Shown: positions 44,720 through 55,890 of the stretch, piece after piece | Layout of the letters: every line of letters starts with the position of its first letter | Numbering within the stretch: position 1 is the stretch's first letter | Assembly (NCBI RefSeq): GCF_000283155.1 | Contig: NW_004454195.1 | Coordinates: 10,314,466-10,378,465 of the forward strand | Direction of reading: 5' to 3' | From: Ceratotherium simum simum | Lineage: Eukaryota; Chordata; Mammalia; Perissodactyla; Rhinocerotidae | DNA length: 64,000 nt | Position numbers and translations under genes: made by a program | The notes under the pieces: generated by a model | What the model saw: the letters and a program-made list of their open reading frames with translations, nothing else | Database searches by the model: none | Told to the model about the DNA's origin: nothing

Positions 44720-44890
44720 CGCTCTGAACCATGTAAAAGGTCAGATATGGAAAGGACCTCAGGGTTCATTTTCTAGTCCATTCTCCTCACTTTTAAAGAT
44801 GAGAAAAGGGAGGTCCAAGAGTTAAAGTGATTTGCCAAGGCCACAATTTGTCAGTGGCTGAGCTGATAGAACTCTACTTCTCGTGTCTTC
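44720..44890 (-). mobile_element. MIR-class SINE, antisense
   Basis: TGGAAAGGACCTCAGGGTTC, TTTTAAAGATGAGAAAAGGG, AAAGTGATTTGCCAAGGCCA and TGTCAGTGGCTGAGCTGATA follow an antisense MIR-class element of the same type as at 31.4 and 48.8 kb. Confidence 0.72.
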
Positions 44891-47800
44891 TGTGGGAACA
44901 TCCTCCTGGAGTACAATCCCAGAATGCAGTGTGAGTGGTACCCTTGGATTGTATCAGGACTCCTGGTCTACTGCTCTTTCAAGGCAATGCCCCTGCGACG
45001 GTGACCTTTGTCTCCTTTGTCCTTTTTGGGATTGTCAGCTAATATCACTGAGCCTGTTCCCTCAAACCCTCAAAATAAGAATTCCTCACAAATTTATGAG
45101 GTTGGCTTGATGTTTGTATAAACTAATGGATGGAAAGTGTCATTTGTAATTTTAAGGCAATCTACTGGTATAAGATGTCATTATATAAATGTCCACCACA
45201 TAACATCATTAATCCACTTTTTTGGCCTGGAGCACCTTAATCCCTAGGTTGGCCTTAATTAATTTCAGGTGTGTGATTAATATGTTAATGATGCTCTCTT
45301 GCAGCCCTCAGCCCTTAAGTGTTCTGCAATTTCTTGGCCTCCAATTGTGCTCTGTACTCTGAAGCTCAGCAGGGCTTTTGTGGAGAGGGTATATCTTTAC
45401 CACATTTTGAAAATCCCTATGCCAGCAAAAGATAAACCAAAGGATTGAACATTATTGTTGCAAATTGATTCCAGAGGACCATTAATAGGGAGTTCTGCAA
45501 GGGTATAGAGAATGGCTCAAATTACAAAAATTCAGGTAAACATGCAACTTCCCAGGAATCTGACTATTGTTTAAAATCAGGAGAAACATGATTTTAGCCT
45601 AGTATCATGGGGAATCTTAGGAACGGCTGAGGGTGAACAGTGGTCCTTGGCAGGGGTAGGGAAAGAGTTTGTAGTGGCCTTAGTGAGCAAGGACAAAGTG
45701 TGATCTTTGACAAACAGAAGAATTTTAAATCAATTCATGTAATTGGGCTTATGTTGCTAAGTCTAACCTTTTCCTTTGCTTCCAGTCTCTTCTTCCTGTC
45801 AACTCCCATGGGTGAGGGGAGTAGGTAGATGTCTCTGCAGCGATCTGCTGGGGCATCTACAGGAAAAAGCAAACAAGGAAATAAATAAGAGTTCTTGTTT
45901 CAAGAGATTCTTTCAGAATGCAACCCCAAATGTCTCCTGTCGTCTTTGTTGTCTTGCTCTGGGTGGATTTTCTCAGTCTCTGCACGTCTGGCTTGGTGGA
46001 TAATCTTTCCAATGTGGAGGCATATTTCAGATTGGAAACAACAGTACCATAGGCATTAAAAAATCTCAAAGAATTCATTTTTCATACCTACTGCAATGTG
46101 TTAATGACCAAAGGTTACACAAAACACGGAGTATTTGAATCTCCTGATATGGAAAGTTAGCGAGAATGCTGCATGCCATTTCCATAGCTGCTCCAAGATC
46201 ACATCTGTTTGGAACTGAACCGTAGCATGTGTGCTGGGGAACCTGTATGAAATTAACTTTTATGGCTGCCTTTACAAGCAGGATCTTTTATTGTCTACAA
46301 CTTGGCTAGGATTCAGGAAGTTCCTAAAATGATTTATTGTCATATGTGCCTATTCTATGGCGGCTGATGAAACTGATATATTATTGAACATATGCAGTCA
46401 TTCTGGCTAGAGACAACAGATCATCTGAGCCTTTTATCCAAAAGATCGAAGAATTCACATTGTGGAAAAGAAAAAAAAAAGTTAAGTATTTTGTTTTAAG
46501 CGAAATAATTACTTGCAGGAACAAAACATTTGTTACCAATCCTATAGTTTTTTTGTTTGCCAGCATAGTAAAAACTTATTAGAAACTAGAATACATTCTT
46601 TAACTGAATACTTAAGGTACTATATCCCAATAAATGTTGGATCCTATTCTTATAATATCTGAGACAGTTAGTTTGGTTTATTAGACCATGATATTAAGAA
46701 TCAAAGATCATGAATTTAAATTTCTTTCATGTTACTTTAATGCAAAAAACCCCACTTCTCTTTGTGTTTGACAGAGGGGCCCCTTCAGTCCAACTAGTCA
46801 TCTTTCATATGGTTGCAAGAAAAATTTGGGGTGAATGAGGGGTGATAGCAATGGAGTCTGTCTTTACTAGTTGAAAAACTCAAGAGCATGTTTTCCTATT
46901 GATGAATCAGAACTTCTATATGTGAAAGACGGCACCATTAACCTATCAACAAGAACAACATTGCGTTTAATCAAATTAAAATATGGGGAAAAAAGATTAA
47001 ATATAATTCTAGGATCTGCATTTGTAGCATATAAAATATTTAATCCTGTGGCAAAATCTGGAGTTTCTGGATTCAGTGTGTACTCTCTCCGCCAGATAGC
47101 TAATTGACACATTCACATTTCAATTGGAAATGTGTAGTTAAAGTTCTGGGAGTTTCAGATGTATTTGGAAATGAAGCCACAAGACTCCAGATCTTATAAG
47201 GCTGTGTTAACCAGTGAGATTGAGATCCAGTTTTCTAGTTACAGTGTCAATTGAAAACATTTGATTTCTAGTGTCAGTGGAAAACAACAACAAAAGTCCC
47301 TAGTTATTGTACAAACATTGTCTACAAGGTCATTTATAAGACAAAGGTGGAAGTAGTTACTCCAAATGGAATTAGAGCCAGTTGTTTTTTTCTCTTGACG
47401 ATGCAGATGCCCATTTTTTTGGAAGAGAATTTGGAGGCTGGTTTTTGGGATTCTGTCTGGTCTACTCTATCCCTTTTTATTCCAGAAGCATTTTTTATTT
47501 AAAATAGAAGTGATTTGTGTAGTTACCACCTCACTCATCTTCATAAGAAATTTAGGTATCAACAGATATTAACTTTCTACAAACAGAAAAATAGAAGCTG
47601 AATTTAAGGGACTTAGTAGCATTGATTGCAAGATTATTTAGTCCCTAAAACTCTGGCATGATGTTTCTGTCTATGAACTGACCATGGAACCAGACTGAGT
47701 TCTAGTTAAGTGCCTTGGTTATATTCAGATGCTTTCCCTAGCCTTAATAGTTTGATGGTTTGGCAGAGTTACACGTTAATAAACTTATTTCCCAGTCAGG

Positions 47801-48829
47801 TGAGTTAGCTTCAAATAGTCAAGTAATCTTTCATAATTATGGACAATTGCTAACAATGTCAGAGCAGTATGATCCTGTACCAAAATGGATCATACTCTGT
47901 ACACTCTTGAGGCTGGAAACAAACAATTCAGAGTGCACGTCTTATTGTCAGGCGCATCGTCTTTGCTTATAAAGAAGGATAGCACATTTTCAAGGGGCTT
48001 GGGAACAGTCGAATGTGGGTAATGTTAATGTGGTGTAAAACTTCAAGTGGCATATTACTAATGCCAAAGAACAAAGCGATTGAGGATCTGGTAACTAATT
48101 ACTAACAGCACTGTCACTATTTTTTTTGTAAGTGTGAACAAGAATCATATGTTTCTTATAGTTCATCCTTGTTGATGTACTTAGCGTTCCGGGTAAAAAG
48201 CGTGATAATGAGCAGCTAGCCGGTTGCTGAGAACTGCCGTGGACTCGTCTTGATAGCGGTATTTTGTACCCATGCCCAGAGGCCCTGGGGGCAGTGGACA
48301 TTCTTGAAATAAATGAAACAATTTAGTAGTGGTTGTGATTTAAAAGCACTATCACAGACTTGAATTAGGAGACCCTGTCATAATAATCCGGCGCTAATGA
48401 CACTGTGATCTGGTGTTACAGGAAGCTGCTGTGACTACCAAATGGAGTCGTCTAGACCTCACAGGGTGGCTCTGTCTTCCCTGGGAGCTCTAGATCTTGC
48501 TGTGGAGGTAGAGGGACTAGATACTGGGGAGTGTGGGGGAACTACATTAAGTCAAGGATTACAACAAGAGGTGAGGATTAATATTTATTCAAGGTCAATT
48601 CAGCAGCTGTGGACACCTGGTTTGTTTATTTTTTTAAAAGAGTCTTTTATTCGACCATCTTGAGAAGATTTATCTAATGCCCATGACAGGACAGAAAGGA
48701 CTCACTCCAAAAACTGGATGATTATGGACTGAAAGAACCTCAGACCATGGGCTAGAGGTTTGTGTATTAACATATAAAAAGGGATGCTGAAGATAGAAAG
48801 GCAGACTAATTTAAAGGGAAGAGCTTAGA
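44891..48829. other. Repeat-poor AT-rich stretch, candidate conserved non-coding DNA
   Basis: About 3.9 kb in which I recognise no transposon, the longest such interval in the window. It includes TTAATTAA (45255-45262) followed by GATTAATATGTTAATGATG (from 45275), and an AT-rich block at 46860-47160 open on both strands from non-ATG starts with no recognisable protein. Repeat exclusion of this size often accompanies regulatory landscapes, but I cannot measure conservation here. Confidence 0.35.
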
Positions 48830-49005
48830 ATCATAGAATCCTAAAATGTGGTGCTAGAAGGGACCTAAGTTAATTGTCTAATCTCCTGCCGTTTCGTTGA
48901 TGATGAAACTGAAGCCCAATGACAGTAAGATCTTATAGCGGGAGAATTAGAATTAGAATCAGCTTCCTAACTCCCAGTCCAATACTCTCTCCAGTACATC
49001 AATTC
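48830..49005 (-). mobile_element. MIR-class SINE, antisense
   Basis: AGAATCATAGAATCCTAAAA, GAAGGGACCTAAGTTAATTG, GATGATGAAACTGAAGCCCA and CTCCCAGTCCAATACTCTCT follow the antisense element almost completely. Confidence 0.78.
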
Positions 49006-49184
49006 CTTAAGAAAATCTAACTCCTCATCCTCTAAGCCCATCCTTATCAGGAAAGAATCTAACTGTAATTTAATCATTGGGCAGGCCTCTATCTAGCTAA
49101 CCAGGCTTGAGCCAGACACAGCTCACTCCTCATTGCAAATTAGTAAATTTACTCTCTGCTGTGAATCAATCTCATGTGCTCCTG
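49006..49184. other. Spacer between inverted SINEs
   Basis: Unassigned sequence of about 180 bases between two oppositely oriented SINEs. Confidence 0.4.
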
Positions 49185-49360
49185 GGAAGCTTGAGCTACT
49201 TCCTAGGGCCACTGGACTGAGAATCAGAAAATCTGGGCTCTGGCCTCATTTCTGTCAAGTCACTTAACCTCTCAGGTCTGTTCTCTTATTTGTAAAGTTA
49301 AAAGAATGACTGGGTGATCTCTAAGGCTCTCTCAGCTCCAAATTGCTAAGACTCTATTTA
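49185..49360 (+). mobile_element. MIR-class SINE
   Basis: GGACTGAGAATCAGAAAATC, TGGGCTCTGGCCTCATTTCT, GTCACTTAACCTCTCAGGTC, TGGGTGATCTCTAAGGCTCT and CAGCTCCAAATTGCTAAGAC follow the forward element. Confidence 0.82.
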
Positions 49361-50554
49361 AACACATTTGAAGGGGAGACAATGGGGGCTATTTCCTGGA
49401 CAGGATGATGACTGGCTTTTCATATGCAAATATGCATCATGAGTTCCAAAAAGGAGGATGAATATGAACTGCTAGGGGAGAAGAATGGACCCAGGTGGCT
49501 TGACAACACCAACAAGCAAAGTTGGGAAAGACCTAAAAGATCTTTGAACAAAATGATGTTTAGATGAAAGGAATGATCAACGAACTCTGTAAACAGAGAA
49601 TCTAAAGTAAGCTCACTGAGAGTCCGTTGGTTGAGGACGTGGTAGAAACCAGATCTTTGAGTTTTTCCAAGTATGGCCCAATAATGTCATAGGAAAAATT
49701 ATTCTATGATCACGTAAGTTTTTGAAACATTGGGAAAATGAAATAAATTGGTTTCCTTATGAAGGACTTCTCAGTGCCTTTGACCTGATAAAGCGCTTTG
49801 GGAGTTTCCAAGGTGCAGCATTTCCCAGATTCATTTGGCCATGGAACACATTGTTTTCTGGCACATTTCCTGGGAAACTCTGTCCTAGAACAGACCTGGA
49901 GAGAGGGGAGAGGACAGCTCAGGGTGATACTTTAGAACCTCTTGAGGGACGTGGATCAAAAGCTAAAATGTGAGAATGAAACACCCACACAGGGGTCCTC
50001 CACTAGACACCAAAGCAGGCTAAGAGCATATCTGATCCTGAGACTGGAAACTGAAGGTAGTGGGAATCTGTGGAAGAAACCGTGACCTTGAAGTGAAGGC
50101 TGAGGATAAAGTACATACATGCCTTTTAAAAGGAGGGAACAGGCAAACAAGAACTCCTAGACTGTCTAATGCTCTCAATGACACCAAACTCGTTGCATTA
50201 CTTAAATGGTTGCTAGTTATTTGTCGGCCTGTAAATGGTGTACACAGCAGAATACCCTCACGCTGAAGCAAAGACTAATTTTTATATAGTTTTTTTGCAA
50301 AGATAAATTTTGCAGTGCACAGTATAAGTAAAAGGAGCAGGTTAGAGCCCTAACCAAGGTCTTGGATGAAGACATGTGGAATCTCATTGCTATAGAGACT
50401 TGGAGTTCTTAACTGGAGGTCCATGGATATGCATCAGAGGATCAGTGGATGCATGTGCACAATTTTGTGGTGATGTGTACATCTGCTGTTTTTTTGGAGC
50501 AGTGTGAATGGCTTTCATCAAATTCTCAAATGAGTCTGTAATCTCAAAAGCAGT
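49361..50554. other. Mostly unassigned; possible hAT-type MER fragment near 49790-49890
   Basis: CAGCATTTCCCAGATTCATT, TGGCCATGGAACACATTGTT and TTTCCTGGGAAACTCTGTCC (49815-49890) recall a small MER DNA element but lack clear ends. The rest shows no recognised repeat. Confidence 0.35.
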
Positions 50555-50690
50555 CAACAATGCCTTACTGAGGCTCATTTTGCAGAGGAAGAAACTGAGG
50601 CTCAGAGAGATGAGCATACTTGTTTTTGTCTTTAGTTGCTGGCAGTGAAGTCCACCTGAGAGCTGATAAGCAGAGGTAGAATGGAGAATC
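50555..50690 (-). mobile_element. MIR SINE fragment, antisense
   Basis: TCATTTTGCAGAGGAAGAAA followed by CTGAGGCTCAGAGAGATGAG is the antisense MIR core. The distal part (TGGCAGTGAAGTCCACCTGA) is weaker. Confidence 0.65.
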
Positions 50691-50754
50691 CACTGGGGGA
50701 GACTTGACCGTTGGTTTTGGGGTTGCCCTTGACCCTAGACTGAAGTAGTCCTTG

Positions 50755-50875
50755 AAATACACATTATACTCCCCATTTTATAGGCAGAACACAGATAATA
50801 CAGATTATTCAGAGTGACCTACAACTTGAACATTTGCACTAGAAACCCTGCGTCTTGACTCCCACAAGAAATTAC
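50755..50875 (-). mobile_element. Second MIR SINE fragment, antisense
   Basis: TTATACTCCCCATTTTATAG, GGCAGAACACAGATAATACA and ACCCTGCGTCTTGACTCCCA follow an antisense MIR core, in the same orientation as the preceding fragment. Confidence 0.55.
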
Positions 50876-51558
50876 TTATAATTAATTTGTTACATATTCC
50901 ATATATCTAAAATAAAACAGAAATGAATTTTGGTTTTGAACATGCCATGATCATAAAAGGTTTTCTCTGCATTCAGTATCACACTGTGCTTTTGCCTTGA
51001 ATATCACAAAGATTTTGAAATCAAAAGGGTTTTCATTTTACCTTTTAGAAACATGGTATAATTTATCTGCATGATTGCATTTTAATTAGCACTCCCATTG
51101 CCTATTTAAACATGCAAAGACATAAAATGAACCAACCAAACAGAAAGACATATAGCCAAGGTGTTTGCTACTGTGCTGTTATTGAGCACTGCCTTGGGAT
51201 AAACTCCGTATAGACTCAAGTTTAATAGTGTGAACTGGTTCAAAATAAACCCATTTGTATGCATAATATTTTACATAAGAGTTAAGCTGCTTTAGCAATT
51301 GTTGATAATTATGGATCCTTGCACAGCTCTGAGGATCTCCAAACATTTTTTGGAAGTAAATCAGCCGTTCCCACAATTTAAAAACAAATGTGTAAAGAGT
51401 TTTACAGGGGGCATTTTACACAAGTCTTGGGTGGTTAGGTGATGACCCTTGGAAACCCAAAACCACATCAGAGTTCTCCCAGTGTGCATGTTGTGGGCGG
51501 GGAGGACCAAGGAAGGAGGCAAACCACAAGAATGGACTTCATTTTGGAGGGAGGTTTT
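50876..51558. other. Repeat-free AT-rich stretch with homeodomain/POU-like motifs
   Basis: No transposon recognised. Motif-like words include TTTTAATTAGC (51080-51090), TGTATGCATAAT (from 51257) and GATAATTATGG (51304-51314). Candidate regulatory DNA only. Confidence 0.35.
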
Positions 51559-51846
51559 TTGTGTGTGTGGGAGAGATCAGCCCTGAGCTAACATCTCATG
51601 CCAATCCTCCTCTTTTTTTTTTTTTTTTTTATGCCAATCCTCCTCTTTTTTTTTTTTTTTTTTGGCTGAGGAAGATTGGCCCTGGGCTAACATCCATGCC
51701 CATCTTCCTCTACTTTACATGGGACACCGCCACAGGATGGCTTGACAAGCAGTGTGTCAGTGTGTGCCCAGGATCTGAACTTGTGGACCCCGGGCTGCAG
51801 CAGTGGAGCGTGCGCACTTAACTGCTTGCACAACCAGGCTGGCCCC
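51559..51846 (-). mobile_element. ERE1-type SINE with a duplicated tail segment
   Basis: Antisense, full length: TG-rich left end, GAGCTAACATCTCATGCCAA, GGGCTAACATCCATGCCCAT, ATGGCTTGACAAGCAGTGTG, ACTTAACTGCTTGCACAACC and the head end GGCTGGCCCC. A 14-bp duplication TGGAGGGAGGTTTT / TGGAGGGAAGTTTT (51545-51558 and 51847-51860) has one mismatch. It contains an internal 33-bp tandem duplication. The open frame at 51561-51821 is a by-product. Confidence 0.96.
51598..51663. repeat. Perfect 33-bp tandem duplication inside the ERE
   Basis: Two identical 33-bp units, 51598-51630 and 51631-51663, each ATGCCAATCCTCCTC followed by 18 T. Other ERE copies in the window have this segment once. Confidence 0.95.
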
Positions 51847-51860
51847 TGGAGGGAAGTTTT

Positions 51861-53644
51861 AACTCTCTTTATAGCACAGCATGAGGCGGTGGTTCAGCCT
51901 GTTTTGTGCTGCTGTTGTGGGAGCCTCCACTTTTCAAAATTCTGGACTAGGCTGTTAAGATCAGAAACAAAGGCGAAGTAAAGAGATTTGCCCTTCTGGA
52001 CCCAACCTTGGAAGCCCTAGCTTCCAACACCTTTCTAACTAAGACCTTTGTGGGTTTAACAGGTCAGTCCTGATTCCTTCAACCTTTTCAGCAGTGGCCG
52101 TATGGAGTCAGATGATCTGTAGCTCAGGCTAGTGGTCAGATTGTCATGATTATCCACCAGCAATCAGCTCTCAAAATTAGGTTCATAATTGATTTAAATA
52201 GTAGTCTATGAATATTTCACAAAATATCGGCTATATGATAAAATGAAATATTGATTGTTACATGGCTTGCTCAAGTACTAGCTAGTCAACTAAAACTGGA
52301 ATTCATTGGAATGAAATACCTAAACCCTCTTCCTAAGTCACACCACGACCAAAGTCTCTGGAAAAAAATTAAGTATCTACGTAGCTTTGAAAGAGAACCT
52401 GAAGCAAACTTAGAACCTGTAGCTTTTTTAAAGTAACACAAGTTGTTCAGCAGCTCTGGGATGATTTTCTTGTGACATCTCATTGAATAGAACTGTTCAT
52501 GGGACAGAACTATCATGAATTGAAAATCATACTACTTGTGAAGCAGGACCTTTCCATCTTTGTGCTAATAGATCATTATGGGGTCCACTGAAAATAATTT
52601 TGTAATGAAATCTCAGTTAATAATTGTAGATGTCCAGAGCATTCTGGGCCCTAGATGTAATAAACAGTCAGAGAGACTTGACCTCTGAACTCTTAATGCC
52701 TAAACAATACACCTCCAACTCAATAGCTGACATCGTTGATGGCGAGGGCTCCGGGCCATGACTTACTTTTCCTCTCCCATCAAATTCCTCACAAAAAGGG
52801 TGTGGGGGGGTGCTATGGACAACAAAACAAGGGTGAGAAGCCAGAATCTCTCTCCATCTAGACTCTTCACCACGGTGCTGACAAATGAGAGCGAAAGCAC
52901 AGACTTCCTGCTCTATCTCTTTAAGCCCATTAAGCCTTCTCTGGTAAACAGGCCCACTGTTGCTTTGTTTAGTTCTCCTCCCTTCCCCCATTTGTTTAAA
53001 GCATTGCAGGTCCTACAATTGCTGTGGCCATCATTCTCCCAGAATACAACCCGCACAATGGCAGAGTTACAATGGGAGAGGGAGGCTGGCAGCGGTTCCT
53101 TTGTGCCTCAGAGGGTTTCAATGGATTTGTGAGGCTGAAGCAGCCATCCCAGGATAGGTACTGAGGGCTGACAGGTGGAGCAGGCTCTTTTCAGTTGATC
53201 TGCAGGAACACATTTTCGCCTTTTCCACATGTCATCGAGCATGGGTTAAGGAAGCTTGGACAGAGTCCGCACTAGTTCCCACGGTTTTGACTTATGCTTT
53301 GAGCACTGTGCAGAGTGCTTGGATGCACAGAGCTAAGTACTACTTGCATCTGACTTGCAAGGACTTCTAGGACTTTGTTGATGCTCAGTGCCTCCCTCCA
53401 CCTCCTTTGCTGCTGTGCAACCCCTTGCCCCCCCAATACTTGGTGGTAGTTCTCAGGTTTGGATGAAGAGAGAAGGAAGAGGGTTGTAAGAACCAGATAA
53501 GATGTCTCAAATGTACCTATGAGGCCACTAATTGCCGGGGCCTTGGTTCAAAAATCTTCATTGCTCTTTATTTCCCAGCCACTATATTCTCCTAAGACCT
53601 GGGTTGGGTCACCAAGAATTAGTATGATCTTACGTAAGTTACTT
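51861..53644. other. Unassigned, repeat-poor sequence
   Basis: About 1.8 kb with no recognised element. 52170-52640 is AT-rich (AGTTAATAATTGTAGATGTC) and may be conserved non-coding DNA. 52700-53450 is mixed. The open frames at 52668-53132 have no domain. Confidence 0.4.
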
Positions 53645-54487
53645 GCTGTGAGATAATAGAAAAAATATATATCAGTCTCTGCCCCCTGTTCCTGGCACAG
53701 AGCTCCTAAAACCCTTGTAATTTCCTAAGTGATAAGAACACTAGGAGCATCTTTTGTTCTAATAGTTGGTCTTTGATTCTGGTTCCTGACACAGAGTTCC
53801 TAAATCCCTTGGAATTTCCTGGGTGATAGCAGTGTCTTTTGTTCTAATGAGGTTACTCTGAGTGGGCTCCTGGACGGCTCCTGGATGGGGGCTGGTCACC
53901 AAAAAGACCAAGCCATGATTAGCAGCTTGGAATTTTCAGCCCCACCCCCCATTCTCCAGAGAGAGGAGAGAGACTGGAAATGGAGTTAATGATTGTCATG
54001 CCTATGTGATGAAGCCTCCATAAAAATCCCAAAAGTATAGGGTTCAGAGAGCTTCCGGCTTGGTGAACACATGGAGGTGCTGGGAGAGCAATGCTTCTGG
54101 AGAGGGCATGGAAACTCCAGGCCCCTTCTCACATACCTTGATCTATACATTTCTTCTATCTGGATGTTCATCTATATCTTTTATCATATCCTTTTATAAT
54201 AAACTAGTAAACAATAAGTAAACTGTTTTCCTGAGTCCTGTGAATTAATCAAACCTGAGAAGGGGGTCATGGGAACCTCTGATTTATAGCCAATTGGTCA
54301 GAAGCACAGGAACAACCTGGACTTGAAATTGGCATCTGAAATGGGGTGGGGGCAGTCTTATGGGATTGAGCCCTGAATGTGTGGGATCTGAGGCTATCTC
54401 CATGTAGATAGTGTCAGAATTGAGTTAATTGTAGGACACCCAGCTGGTGTTGCAGAATTGCTTGGTGTGGGGGAAAAAACCCCCACA
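53645..54487 (+). mobile_element. Endogenous retroviral LTR with U3 repeats
   Basis: About 840 bp. U3 carries two tandem copies of a unit beginning GTTCCTG(G/A)CACAGAG (53688 and 53782). A TATA-like CCATAAAAATCC lies at 54018-54029, a poly-A signal AATAAA at 54198-54203, and the right edge ends in CA at 54486-54487. A primer-binding-site-like sequence follows, so this is a 5-prime LTR junction rather than a bare solo LTR. Essentially no internal region survives. ERVL-like by primer type; the exact family is not assigned. Confidence 0.8.
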
Positions 54488-54489
54488 TC

Positions 54490-54505
54490 TGGTGTCGGAA
54501 GTGTT
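54490..54505 (+). other. Retroviral primer-binding-site-like sequence
   Basis: Two bases after the LTR end begins a TGGTGTC motif whose first 16 bases agree at 12 positions with the complement of the tRNA-Leu (CAG) 3-prime end as I know it. Position, spacing and the TGG start fit a minus-strand primer site. About 50 bases of leader-like sequence follow before unrelated sequence. Confidence 0.65.
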
Positions 54506-54554
54506 GTGAGTGTGGTAGTCGTGTGAGAGTAAAGGAGGCACACAGGAGAAGTGT

Positions 54555-54617
54555 AGGCTTTCTTCATACTTACATTCTCTGAGTTTCGGTTTCTTCATCA
54601 GTAAAATTAGAGTAGTT
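54555..54617 (+). mobile_element. MIR fragment cut by a MER5
   Basis: ATTCTCTGAGTTTCGGTTTC followed by TTCATCAGTAAAATTAGAGT is the MIR core. It stops at the MER5A left end. Confidence 0.5.
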
Positions 54618-54807
54618 CAGTGGTTCTCAAAGTGTGATCCCCTCACCAGCAGCATCAGCATCATCTGGGAACTTGTTAGAAACGCAAATTCTCAAACCCC
54701 CGCTGAGACTTCCTGAATCAGACCACCTGAGTAGGGCCCAGCAATCTGTATTATTTTAAGAAGCCCCCCAGGAGATGCTGATTCAATCTCAAGTTTGAGA
54801 ACTTCTG
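54618..54807. mobile_element. MER5A non-autonomous hAT element, full length
   Basis: Terminal repeats CAGTGGTTCTCAAAGTGTGA (left) and AGTTTGAGAACTTCTG (right) are inverted copies. The inside has CAGCATCAGCATCATCTGGG, AACTTGTTAGAAACGCAAAT and GGGCCCAGCAATCTGTATTA. No clear 8-bp duplication remains. Confidence 0.93.
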
Positions 54808-55329
54808 GAATATGTTTCCAGCAGTGGCATTTGCATGACTCTTAGTTTCGGCTCATCAAGCCAGTTCAAACCCAACTACACACACATGATAACATTTCCA
54901 GAGTGACGCTTGCCAAGTGGGTCAGCTGTGAACATCTTTGCTGATACACAGATGAAGAATTATAATCCTTTGATGAAGGGAAAACTATAGAAAGGTGAAC
55001 TAGCTTGGCAGGTTAAAGCCTTTCCGTTCAGAATTCTATATCCCTCTTAAGTCAAACTGAAATGATTTCACAGGACAGTGATAAGTGCTCGACTCCTGTT
55101 GGACTGCTCTAGGCAATAGCCACTTGGATGTGCACATTTGCTTGCTCTGAAAAGAGAACTGAAGGATTATTTTTCTTACCCAGGATCAGTTCTTTGTTTG
55201 ATAAAGATGCCCCGAGAACACTAATAAATGCCGTGCAGCTTCACCTGTTAAAGTAACTGCTGTGTGATATCTTAAGGCTAGAAAGACAGGCCCTTCTGAA
55301 GTAGGTATCGGAGTTATTATAGTAAAGTT
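54808..55329. other. Unassigned unique sequence
   Basis: No element recognised. Confidence 0.4.
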
Positions 55330-55700
55330 CTGACCCCAGGCCCCATTGCATATGCGATCTCTCCTGCCTCTTATGCACTCCCCTTCCTCCTTCTAGCCTG
55401 TGTACCTTTTCCTTATCTTTTAGAACTCAGTCCAGGCATCAGTCACTTCTGGGATGCTCTTCCTGAACTTCCACAATTGGGTTAGGGATCCCTCTTCACT
55501 GTCCCCAGGACACCCCATGCTGATCTGTATCATAGCTGTCAACACAGCATGTCATCATTGCTATTTGACTCATCCGTTTCCCCAACTCAGTGGAGCTCCT
55601 CGAGGAGGGGGGCTGTCTCCCTCGGCACTCATTTCATTCTCAGGGTCTAGCACGGTGCCTGGCACATAGAGAGCGTCACTCATTACCTATTTATGGAGAG
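55330..55700 (+). mobile_element. L2 LINE 3-prime end
   Basis: TTTTAGAACTCAGTCCAGGC, CTTCTGGGATGCTCTTCCTG, GTGGAGCTCCTCGAGGAGGG and GTGCCTGGCACATAGAGAGC follow the L2 end closely. Confidence 0.85.
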
Positions 55701-55764
55701 TGGCTCCATGTCTCATGACCACTCGCCAATAGATTATTTGTTTTTTTAGTCACATTTGTTTATA

Positions 55765-55890
55765 CATCCATCAGTCAAATATCCATTGTCCAAATAGTGG
55801 ACATTGCCCAAAAGCAGGACATGGTGCTGGCTGCTGTTGGGAATTCAGAAAGGAGCCCATGACACCTTCTCCTCAAGGACCTGAGGACGC
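55765..55890 (-). mobile_element. L2 LINE 3-prime end, antisense
   Basis: TACATCCATCAGTCAAATAT, GCTGCTGTTGGGAATTCAGA and TCCTCAAGGACCTGAGGA follow the antisense L2 end. It faces the forward copy at 55330-55700. Confidence 0.62.
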
